Source of the DNA: an uncultured Oscillospiraceae bacterium
GTDB lineage: Bacteria > Bacillota > Clostridia > Oscillospirales > Ruminococcaceae
Direction: 5' to 3'
Length of the DNA: 11,633 bases
Assembly: GCA_910578755.1 (NCBI GenBank)
Contig: CAJTSZ010000073.1
Span: 1 to 11,633, forward strand
Position 1 is the stretch's first letter; every line of letters starts with the position of its first letter. The position numbers and the translations under genes are program-made. Of the stretch, positions 1 through 4,650 are shown in pieces. The notes below the pieces were generated by a model. It had not been told where the DNA came from and searched no databases. It was given only the letters and a program-made list of their open reading frames with translations.

Positions 1-162
1 GGTCCATTTCAGCCCTGCCGAACCTCCCCCCGGCCTGATTGGCCTGCCAAGCACTGCGTCCATGTAATCCGGCAGGGGGCTATTTGCCATAACCACGGTT
101 TGGGGGTCGCCGTCTATTTCTATGGTGTCGCTTACATTAAGGGAGTTTAATCGTTTTGCCAT
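1..162 (-). CDS. Partial late gene after the tail fibre, function unknown (N-terminal 54 residues)
   Basis: An open frame starts with ATG at 162 and is still open at the left window edge, giving 54 residues beginning MAKRLNSLNVSDTIEIDG. The start is supported by AAGGAG six bases upstream (about 169-174 on the plus-strand numbering). There is no stop and no domain I can name. The gene follows the tail fibre and the small-toxin cassette, where prophages usually carry a second fibre, fibre chaperone, baseplate or lysis gene. It begins only about 16 bases after the T-tract of a strong terminator, with no room for a promoter, so it must be expressed by read-through from upstream. The reading frame is well supported. 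Its role is unknown. Confidence 0.6.
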   Translation of the reverse strand, partial: MAKRLNSLNVSDTIEIDGDPQTVVMANSPLPDYMDAVLGRPIRPGGGSAGLKWT

Positions 163-177
163 AGCCTTCTCCTTTCC

Positions 178-222
178 AAAAAGCAAAAGGGCCCCGCCGC
201 AGCTTGCGGCAAGCCCTTGCTT
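178..222 (-). terminator. Rho-independent terminator at the end of the small-toxin cassette
   Basis: Read on the minus strand, a GC-rich hairpin (inner stem GCCGCA/TGCGGC with loop AGC, outer stem AGCAA..GGGC/GCCC..TTGCT) is followed by a T5 run at 182-178. It would end a toxin transcript that passes the internal hairpin at 319-369. The plus-strand promoter -35 box (221-226) abuts its base. Confidence 0.7.
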
Positions 223-249
223 GACTTTTTATTCTGTTTTCTATATAAT
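221..249 (+). promoter_or_regulatory. Sigma-A-type promoter for a convergent antisense RNA
   Basis: TTGACT at 221-226 and TATAAT at 244-249 are separated by exactly 17 bases. This is a near-consensus housekeeping promoter pointing rightward, against every protein gene in the window. Transcription would start near 256 and run into the 3' end of the small toxin gene. An 11-bp inverted repeat (208-218 and 262-272, GGCAAGCCCTT) brackets the promoter. No protein frame with a ribosome binding site follows, so the product is probably an RNA. Confidence 0.7.
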
Positions 250-255
250 AAAGAT

Positions 256-370
256 AAAGAAAAGGGCTTGCCCACGCTGCTGGTAACAGCGTATTTGACG
301 GTTTTGCCCCTATATAGTTAAAAAGATAACCGCTACAGGGAGCAAACTATGTAGGCGGTTATCTTTTTCT
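256..370 (+). ncRNA. Predicted antisense RNA antitoxin, about 115 nt
   Basis: The RNA is inferred between a near-consensus plus-strand promoter (221-249) and a hairpin followed by a T-run (arms 320-337 and 350-368, loop 338-349) that can terminate plus-strand transcription near 370. It overlaps the last codons and 3' region of the 26-residue toxin gene on the opposite strand. This matches convergent type I toxin-antitoxin loci such as txpA/RatA, bsrG/SR4 and fst, where the RNAs pair through their 3' ends. The ends are estimated from promoter and terminator geometry only. An alternative is an antisense RNA that merely shields the fibre operon. Confidence 0.55.
319..369. terminator. Long bidirectional terminator hairpin overlapping the toxin stop codon
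   Basis: The arms are 320-337 (AAAAAGATAACCGCTACA) and 350-368, complementary over 18 bases with one bulged base and a 12-nt loop. A-runs and T-runs flank both sides, so each strand reads as stem plus T5. The stop codon of the small toxin (TAA, 361-359) lies inside the stem. A shared terminator of this kind is a hallmark of fst-type convergent toxin/antisense pairs. Confidence 0.7.
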
Positions 371-439
371 GCTTAAACGGATAATTTCTTTAATAAGAAA
401 GAGTATGATGATTAAATAAATCAACGATACATTATCCAT
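359..439 (-). CDS. Small hydrophobic peptide, candidate type I (holin-like) toxin, 26 aa
   Basis: ATG at 439 to TAA at 361-359 encodes 26 residues. A short N-terminus (MDNVS) leads into an almost purely aliphatic segment, about residues 5-16 (L, I, Y, F), then a lysine/arginine-rich end (IRLSRKR). One membrane helix with a positive C-terminal tail is the architecture of Firmicute type I toxins (TxpA, BsrG, Fst) and of the small holin-like toxins annotated in Firmicute phages. The ribosome binding site GGGGGAGGTGA lies 8 bases before the ATG and is very strong; an in-frame GTG nine bases earlier is a weaker alternative. The gene has its own promoter (545-573), a structured leader and a convergent antisense promoter. 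The membrane-toxin role is inferred from this layout. It could instead be a lysis-related peptide. I cannot assign it to a named family. Confidence 0.65.
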   Translation of the reverse strand: MDNVSLIYLIIILFLIKEIIRLSRKR

Positions 440-447
440 CAGCCTCA

Positions 448-470
448 CCTCCCCCTAAAAAAGGAGAAGG
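448..470 (-). promoter_or_regulatory. Leader hairpin that sequesters the toxin ribosome binding site
   Basis: On the minus strand CCTTCTCC (470-463) can pair with GGGGGAGG (455-448) across a 7-nt loop, giving 8 pairs of which two are G-U. This buries the Shine-Dalgarno of the 26-residue toxin. The same CTCCTTTT stretch (466-459) is perfectly complementary to AAAAGGAG at 494-487. That competing fold would free the site. Blocked initiation in the full-length mRNA is common in type I toxins. Confidence 0.5.
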
Positions 471-544
471 CAAAAGATATTACCCCCTCCTTTTACGAAG
501 GGGCTAAAACCGCCAAAACCGTGGCAAACCCTTTTCTGCCCTTT

Positions 545-573
545 ATTCTACAGCATTTTACAAAATATTGCAA
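545..573 (-). promoter_or_regulatory. Promoter of the small toxin gene
   Basis: On the minus strand TTGCAA (573-568) and TAGAAT (550-545) are separated by exactly 17 bases. The predicted start is near 538, leaving a leader of about 100 nt before the ATG at 439. The promoter lies just downstream of the tail fibre gene, so the toxin would be transcribed independently of the late operon. Confidence 0.6.
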
Positions 574-582
574 GCATTGCAG

Positions 583-608
583 CGCAGGGGCCGGCCCCTG
601 CGTTTTTT
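583..608 (+). terminator. Perfect 20-bp palindrome with T6 run, plus-strand terminator
   Basis: CGCAGGGGCCGGCCCCTGCG (583-602) is a perfect palindrome followed on the plus strand by TTTTTT (603-608). It therefore terminates rightward transcription, meaning antisense read-through from the toxin cassette, before that enters the tail fibre gene. On the minus strand no T-run follows, so it is at most a stabilising 3' hairpin for the fibre mRNA. Confidence 0.6.
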
Positions 609-613
609 ATGCT

Positions 614-1672
614 TTAATTGATCACCCGCACCTGCACAGCCAAGTCCACCGCGGGCTTTGCGCCCTTGGCAAAGGCCATTACTGTGCCGTTTTGGTTTTC
701 CAGCCACAGCTTTTCCACCCCCTGGTACTCCAGCAGTTCCTCGGTATCCAGGTCGGCAAAGGCGTCCAGGGCGGTGCGGCCCGCCTTTGTTTGGGCAACA
801 ATATCCGCCTGGGTTACTTGCTGGCGGAACACCCCGGTACTTCCGGGCGCCGCCTGCCACTTGGCCGCCTGCAGGGGCAGGGTGGTAATTTCCGTGGAGG
901 AGGCGGGGTAAAACCCAAATTCCCCCTCCTGCCGGCCGTAAAAGGTGTTGTCCTGGGCAGCCTCCGCCCCCTGGACGTGGGCAAAGCCGTTTTGCAGGTG
1001 GGCTGTGAGCTTGGTATTTATGGCCTCCGTTCCCTTTTCCGGGTCCTTTAACTGCTCCTGCTGCTCCTGGATAATGTTTTGAATGGTAATGCGGTCGCCC
1101 TCTACCGTCATGTAAATTTCCGTCGCGCTGTGCTCGTGCCTATTACTGGCGGCGTACTCCCGGATAATTTGCAACACCCGTTCCTCGGAAACCGCCATAC
1201 TGGAATCCAAGGTCAGGTCCACCTTGGCCCGGCTGCCCACCCAGGTAATCAGGTCCATCTGCCGTTCCACCACGGTTTCCGTGTTGTAGGGGGGCATTCG
1301 GTCGGCGTCCTCCCCGGCGTTGCCGTAGGAGTAAAGCACCTCCGGCTCCTCGCTGGTGACCGCGCCGCTTTCGTCCCGGTACCGGGCCTTGGCATAAAGG
1401 GCCAGCTCCCTAAAATAAAAGGGCTCTGTAATATCCCTGTTGGTGTACATACCGCCAATAACCACCTTGCCGTCCTTTAGCAGCTCCTTTTTGTTGATAC
1501 CCAGGCTAATTACCGGGGCAACTACTTCCTCAACCGCCTCGGAGGATACCCCCTCCGGCAGCCGGCCGGAACCCATAACAATGCGGGTGGGCACAAACTC
1601 GGCGCCGTCCAGCAGCTTGCCGTGGAGCAGCCGCCCCGCCTTGGTTATACTGTTATCCACAAACATTCCCAT
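614..1672 (-). CDS. Phage tail fibre protein (N-terminal baseplate-attachment fibre domain)
   Basis: The 352-residue product is the likely receptor-binding fibre, attached at the baseplate through its N-terminus. The first ~150 residues (MGMFVDNSITKAGRLL onward, with repeated short beta segments and the FYFRELALYAKAR stretch) resemble the conserved N-terminal region of P2 gpH-like and collar-type fibres. A glutamine-rich, probably coiled section follows (about 195-225), then a beta-rich C-terminal part. I start at the third-codon-downstream ATG, 1672, because AAAGGAG then lies 9 bases upstream. The ATG at 1681 directly abuts that site and is too close. The gene follows gpI, as in P2 order (J-I-H). 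At about 350 residues it is short for a complete fibre, so host range may be completed by the truncated gene at the left edge. Confidence 0.85.
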   Translation of the reverse strand: MGMFVDNSITKAGRLLHGKLLDGAEFVPTRIVMGSGRLPEGVSSEAVEEVVAPVISLGINKKELLKDGKVVIGGMYTNRDITEPFYFRELALYAKARYRDESGAVTSEEPEVLYSYGNAGEDADRMPPYNTETVVERQMDLITWVGSRAKVDLTLDSSMAVSEERVLQIIREYAASNRHEHSATEIYMTVEGDRITIQNIIQEQQEQLKDPEKGTEAINTKLTAHLQNGFAHVQGAEAAQDNTFYGRQEGEFGFYPASSTEITTLPLQAAKWQAAPGSTGVFRQQVTQADIVAQTKAGRTALDAFADLDTEELLEYQGVEKLWLENQNGTVMAFAKGAKPAVDLAVQVRVIN

Positions 1673-1687
1673 GGTTTTCATCTCCTT

Positions 1688-2257
1688 TTAAACTGGGTTT
1701 GCGCCAATGCTGTAGCGTTCCGTCCCCGCCTCGTGGAGGCCCATGGCAAGGTACAGGTTCATTTCCCCGGTAAGGGTGATATAAATACCGTCCAGCACGG
1801 CGGATTGCCGCTTTACCTTGTCCAACAGGCCCAAAAACTCTAGCAACTTTTCGTTGGTGATGGTGGGGTTGCCCGAAATAATTTTAAAATGGAAGGGCTC
1901 CCCCTCATATTCAAACCATTCCCGCACCCGGCCGGAGCCAAAATATTCGGTTATAATTTTTTCCACGGCCCACTTGGTGCCCAGCCGGGAATGGACCAAA
2001 TCCGCGTCCCGAATCAGCAGGCGCTTTACATCCAGGGGGGCGCTTTTGTCGTACCAGAATACATTGAGTTCCCAAGCCAGTTCGTCCAACTCCGCCTCGC
2101 CCAGCTTCTCAATGCTGTCCCAGGTGGAAAGGCTTTTTATGCTACCGTCCAGCTTTTTCACCACAATTTCAATACCTTTGGCCAGGCCCTTTACCCCGCT
2201 GTCCTCCCGCATAAATTGGGGCAGCAGCTTTAAAAATGCAATATCGTGCAGCTTCAT
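1688..2257 (-). CDS. Phage tail protein I (P2 gpI family, baseplate)
   Basis: The 189-residue product matches the P2 gpI type of baseplate protein, which sits between the J wedge and the fibre and links the fibre to the baseplate. Visible family features are the N-terminal LLPQFMREDSGVKGLAKG region, the aromatic and acidic LDELAWELNVFWYD stretch near residues 57-70 and the VHSRLGTKWAVEKIITEYFG block near 88-107. Its length is typical. The start ATG overlaps the J stop codon in an ATGA arrangement, with GAGGTGAT 6-10 bases upstream inside J, so translation is probably coupled to J. Confidence 0.9.
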   Translation of the reverse strand: MKLHDIAFLKLLPQFMREDSGVKGLAKGIEIVVKKLDGSIKSLSTWDSIEKLGEAELDELAWELNVFWYDKSAPLDVKRLLIRDADLVHSRLGTKWAVEKIITEYFGSGRVREWFEYEGEPFHFKIISGNPTITNEKLLEFLGLLDKVKRQSAVLDGIYITLTGEMNLYLAMGLHEAGTERYSIGANPV

Positions 2258-3396
2258 TCCAAAATCACCTCGTGGGAAACTGTCAGACTGCCGCTGAATT
2301 GGGCCACAGAATCGTCGTCAACGGCTGTAAATACCGGGGCGGTCACGTCCACCCGGTCTGCCCCGGCCAGGCCGCTTTCCCAATTTGGGCAAAGGATAAA
2401 CCGGCGAAGCTGGTCCGGGTTAATGTCCCTGCCAATGCTGCCGGTTTGCCACTGGTTATATTGTTCTATTGCGCCGCCGGGGCCCTCAATGGCGTTGATT
2501 ATTTCCGTTTCCTGCCCCGCCTTGGCATAATACTTTATGTGGATGTCGTAGGGCACCGTTTTTGGTGCCTCCACCATAAGATAATCGCACATGGGGCGCA
2601 CGTGGTCGGGGCTACAGGCGGCGCATACCGCTGCCAGCACATCTTCGTCCGGAATGGCTCCCCCCTTCATTAGGGGGATAATTTTCACCTTGCCCGCCTG
2701 GGGGGTGGATATTTTCACATCGGCAATTTCCGGGTCCGCCGAAAGGGCCCAGTATTCATAGGCGCTGCGGGGCCCGGCGGTGGACCGCTTGGCTGCCGAA
2801 AGGCGGATGCGCTCCCGGTACCGTTCATCCCCCTGGGTGGTGTAGGGCTCCCCGTCATCGCCGCCGTGGCTGGCGTCTATGTTGCTTACGCCGACAATGT
2901 AGGGCACAAGGTCCACCAGGGTGTTGATGGTACCCGGCGCATAGCCGTTATACTCTGCGCCGCCCTTTGCGCTTTGGGCCGGGACCTGGGCAAAGGAGGC
3001 GCCCGCCTGCAATACTGCCGCCTGGGTAGTTTCAAAATAAACCTCGCCCTCCGGCGTTGCCCTTGTGCCCTTGGGAATTACAATGTTCTGCTCCTGGGGG
3101 TTGGAAACAGAAAAGCGCAAAAGCGTTTTTGCAGGAACCGGCTGGAGCCGTTCCGTGCCTGTCCTGTAGCCCAAAGCGTCCAAAACCGTCCCTCGGGCCC
3201 ACCGCAGCATACGCTGTTTTGCCACGTCGTTAAGCTCATGGAACAAAGCCACCATAACGGCAACCAGGCCCTCGCCAAAAATACGGCGTTCGTCGCCGGG
3301 GTACAGGGGTTCCCCCACCGTTTGCTCCAGGGCGGTGATAATGTCGTTGTAAATTTCCCCTGCGTCGGTTTTTGTAAAGTTATCGTTTTCCTTCAA
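2254..3396 (-). CDS. Baseplate J/gp47 family protein
   Basis: The 380-residue wedge protein belongs to the P2 gpJ, PBSX XkdT and T4 gp6 type and forms the baseplate periphery around the hub. Diagnostic features are the N-terminal LYPGDERRIFGEGLVAVMVALFHE region, the domain starting at IVIPKGTRATPEG, the DGEPYTTQGDERYRERIRLS motif, and the AYEYWALSADPEIADVKI segment. These are the classic baseplate J signature. I start at TTG 3396 because GGAAGGAGGG lies 7 bases upstream. The frame remains open for another 32 codons, but those cover a terminator hairpin and have no ribosome site. The gene is separated from its usual neighbour W by the inserted hicAB cassette, and a terminator ends only about 20 bases before its start. 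Confidence 0.92.
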   Translation of the reverse strand: MKENDNFTKTDAGEIYNDIITALEQTVGEPLYPGDERRIFGEGLVAVMVALFHELNDVAKQRMLRWARGTVLDALGYRTGTERLQPVPAKTLLRFSVSNPQEQNIVIPKGTRATPEGEVYFETTQAAVLQAGASFAQVPAQSAKGGAEYNGYAPGTINTLVDLVPYIVGVSNIDASHGGDDGEPYTTQGDERYRERIRLSAAKRSTAGPRSAYEYWALSADPEIADVKISTPQAGKVKIIPLMKGGAIPDEDVLAAVCAACSPDHVRPMCDYLMVEAPKTVPYDIHIKYYAKAGQETEIINAIEGPGGAIEQYNQWQTGSIGRDINPDQLRRFILCPNWESGLAGADRVDVTAPVFTAVDDDSVAQFSGSLTVSHEVILE

Positions 3397-3417
3397 TCTT
3401 TTTCCCTCCTTCCAAAC

Positions 3418-3447
3418 AAAAAAGGAACCCCAGCGGGTTCCTTTTTT
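3418..3447. terminator. Bidirectional rho-independent terminator between hicB and J
   Basis: Arms AAAAAAGGAACCC (3418-3430) and GGGTTCCTTTTTT (3435-3447) are perfectly complementary over 13 bp around the 4-nt loop CAGC. T6 runs exist on either strand. The J ribosome binding site lies directly after it on the minus strand. No promoter fits between, so J depends on read-through. Confidence 0.8.
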
Positions 3448-3506
3448 ACCATGTATCAAATAATAGCTGCCCCAAAACTTGCAGCGGCACACTGCTGGAA
3501 GTTAGT

Positions 3507-3566
3507 AAGTTGGCATAGCCCAACTTGTGGGCCCTATTCTTTTGGAGGCTTTGGCTACCTCCAAAA
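3507..3566. other. Two further hairpins in the hicB-J spacer
   Basis: AAGTTGG/CCAACTT (3507-3513 and 3520-3526, 6-nt loop) and TTTTGGAGG/CCTCCAAAA (3540-3548 and 3558-3566, 9-nt loop) are perfect stems. Together with the terminators on either side they make the 227-base spacer 3397-3623 a run of four hairpins with no plausible gene. A 69-codon frame here and into hicB lacks a ribosome site. The hairpins could be extra terminators or a regulatory leader for J. Confidence 0.5.
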
Positions 3567-3602
3567 AGAAAACCCTTACAGCGGTGTACCGCTGCAAGGG
3601 TT
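3561..3602 (-). terminator. Terminator of the hicAB transcript
   Basis: Just after the hicB stop, minus-strand arms AACCCTTGCAGCGGT and ACCGCTGTAAGGGTT (3602-3588 and 3585-3571) form a 15-bp stem with one G-U pair and a 2-nt gap. A TTTTCTTTTT tract follows (to about 3561). This closes the hicAB unit. Confidence 0.75.
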
Positions 3603-3623
3603 GGCCTGCATAAGCCTGTACTT

Positions 3624-4028
3624 TTACCCCATATTCAGCATAGTTTTTAACGCGTCCTGCAAAACCTGGGAAAAATTGATGTCCCTTTCCAAAGCCGCCG
3701 CATTTAACCATGCAGGTAGGGTTACGGTACGGTTTACGGAACGGTTCATACTTGCCTGGCGCACAGAGGGCATATATACATCAATTAAAACTGCCCGTTC
3801 GTTTGCTTCCAACACTACCCCATTTAATGGGGTTGGGGCCGGTATTTCCTCCCCGTCCTCCTCCAGCCCGTAAAGGACACAGCCCAAAAGCTCCCTGGCG
3901 GATAAAAGGGCGTCCTCATCGTTTTCCCCACTGGTGGCACAGTCTAAATCGGGAAAAACAACCGCAATTTCCTGGCCCGGTTCATAGGTAAACACTGCCG
4001 GGTAAAAATAACGCTCTGTTTTTTTCAT
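3624..4028 (-). CDS. hicB: HicB-family antitoxin
   Basis: The 134-residue antitoxin neutralises HicA and probably represses the hicAB promoter. The N-terminal half (about residues 8-68) shows the degenerate RNase-H-like HicB fold: YPAVF, then VVFPDLDCATSGE, then an alanine/leucine helix with many acidic residues, ending IPAPTPL. The C-terminus (about 99-130, NRTVTLPAWLNAAALERD then FSQVLQDALKTML) looks like a ribbon-helix-helix DNA-binding domain. The start ATG has AAAGGAGG 7 bases upstream. It lies 40 bases after the hicA stop and is co-transcribed from the promoter before hicA. The 20-bp inverted repeat at 4294-4346 is the likely operator. The family call is firm; DNA binding is inferred from the C-terminal pattern. 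Confidence 0.92.
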   Translation of the reverse strand: MKKTERYFYPAVFTYEPGQEIAVVFPDLDCATSGENDEDALLSARELLGCVLYGLEEDGEEIPAPTPLNGVVLEANERAVLIDVYMPSVRQASMNRSVNRTVTLPAWLNAAALERDINFSQVLQDALKTMLNMG

Positions 4029-4068
4029 GAAAAGGCCTCCTTTCTCCTGTATTAAAAGGGTATCGGGG

Positions 4069-4266
4069 CTACTTGAATTTTAGCCCCGACTGGCGTTCAA
4101 TGGTTTTCAGCGTTTTTATAGGAATGTCCTTGTCCGGGTGTTTCACTGTTACCCGCCCCTTTTTTGTAGGGTGTTTGTACTGGTGGTGGCTTCCTACCAC
4201 CGCCACCTGGTACCAGCCATCCGCTGCCAACCTTTGAATCACCTCCCTGGATGAATAGCTTTTCAC
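4069..4266 (-). CDS. hicA: HicA-family mRNA interferase toxin
   Basis: The 65-residue toxin has a small dsRBD-like HicA fold and would cleave mRNA on ribosomes unless bound by HicB. The whole family pattern is visible: KSYSSREVIQRLAADGWY, then GSHHQYKHP with the conserved catalytic histidine (residue 27 or 28), then GRVTVKHPDKDIPIKTLKTIERQSGL. I start at GTG 4266, which has AGGAGGG 6 bases upstream. The frame extends 21 codons further upstream, but that part covers the promoter. It precedes hicB in the usual toxin-first order. Nothing suggests inactivation. The pair is inserted between the W-like and J tail genes as phage cargo, which may stabilise the prophage or act against other phages. 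Confidence 0.93.
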   Translation of the reverse strand: MKSYSSREVIQRLAADGWYQVAVVGSHHQYKHPTKKGRVTVKHPDKDIPIKTLKTIERQSGLKFK

Positions 4267-4288
4267 ATCTTTCCCTCCTGACAATATA

Positions 4289-4317
4289 ATTATAACACAT
4301 ATAAAAGTATTTGTAAA
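4289..4317 (-). promoter_or_regulatory. hicAB promoter
   Basis: On the minus strand TTTACA (4317-4312) and TATAAT (4294-4289) have exactly 17 bases between them, giving a near-consensus sigma-A promoter. The predicted start is about 4282, leaving a leader of about 16 nt with the hicA ribosome site. Most of the spacer and part of the -35 box lie in one arm of the inverted repeat, as expected for autorepression. Confidence 0.85.
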
Positions 4318-4346
4318 TACATTTGGCAAATATTTTTATATGTGTT
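4294..4346. repeat. 20-bp inverted repeat, probable HicB operator
   Basis: The left arm AACACATATAAAAGTATTTG (4294-4313) and the reverse complement of the right arm (4327-4346) agree at 19 of 20 bases, around a 13-base AT-rich spacer. The left arm covers the region between the -10 and -35 boxes and the right arm lies just upstream. This spacing suits a dimeric or tetrameric ribbon-helix-helix repressor. It is strikingly AT-rich compared with the GC-rich tail genes around it, consistent with a transferred cassette. Confidence 0.75.
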
Positions 4347-4347
4347 T

Positions 4348-4365
4348 AAAGGAGGCCCCTCCTTT
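4348..4365. other. Small hairpin at the end of the W-like gene
   Basis: AAAGGAG (4348-4354) and CTCCTTT (4359-4365) form a 7-bp stem with a 4-nt loop, overlapping the stop codon of the gp25-like gene. No T-run follows on the minus strand, so it is a weak or partial terminator at best. It marks the junction between tail operon and hicAB cassette. Confidence 0.4.
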
Positions 4366-4636
4366 ACCGCCCGCCGTCCACCTTTCCACACACTGCAAAC
4401 AGGCCCGCCTGGGCCAGCTGGGCCTGCACCTCTGTTTCGTTTACATCCACCCGGGGCTCGTAGGTTTCTATCAGCCAGGCGGCGTCCGCCGCCAGCTGGG
4501 GGCCGGCCTCCTGGCTGGGCTGGTCCAGCAGGGCGGCGTTCAGGCCCTTTACCCTGTCATAAGGCACCTCGCCCCGTACAATTTGTAACAGGTTCGCCGT
4601 ACATTGCTGCGGCATACTGTTTCCCTTGCTTTTCAC
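4364..4636 (-). CDS. gp25/gpW-like baseplate wedge protein
   Basis: The 90-residue product resembles the small wedge proteins (T4 gp25, P2 gpW) that start sheath polymerisation from the baseplate. The clues are the N-terminal NLLQIVRGEVPYDRVKGLN, similar to the family's promoter-proximal glycine/arginine stretch, and WLIETYEPRVDVNETEV, matching the conserved YEPRV block. The C-terminus is short. GTG 4636 has GGGAGGG 7 bases upstream. ATG 4615 (MPQQCTANL) also has an AAGGG site and would give 83 residues. The position before J fits W, since W-J-I is the usual order, although here hicAB lies between. Confidence 0.7.
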   Translation of the reverse strand: MKSKGNSMPQQCTANLLQIVRGEVPYDRVKGLNAALLDQPSQEAGPQLAADAAWLIETYEPRVDVNETEVQAQLAQAGLFAVCGKVDGGR

Positions 4637-4650
4637 AGGCTTACCCTCCC

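Noticed and set aside
521..1051. A 176-codon plus-strand frame over the fibre gene
   Set aside because: It is antisense to the tail fibre, crosses the perfect palindrome at 583-602, and has low-complexity composition typical of a reverse-complement shadow.
3397..3492. 32-codon N-terminal extension of J
   Set aside because: It would include a terminator hairpin and has no ribosome site. TTG 3396 has a strong one.
3502..3711. A 69-codon minus-strand frame overlapping the end of hicB
   Set aside because: It runs through the hicAB terminator and the spacer hairpins, has no ribosome site, and is not protein-like.
2866..3873. A 335-codon plus-strand open frame
   Set aside because: It lies antisense to J, the hairpin spacer and hicB, has no ribosome site, crosses terminators and shows no recognisable domain. 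It is a shadow of GC-rich minus-strand genes.
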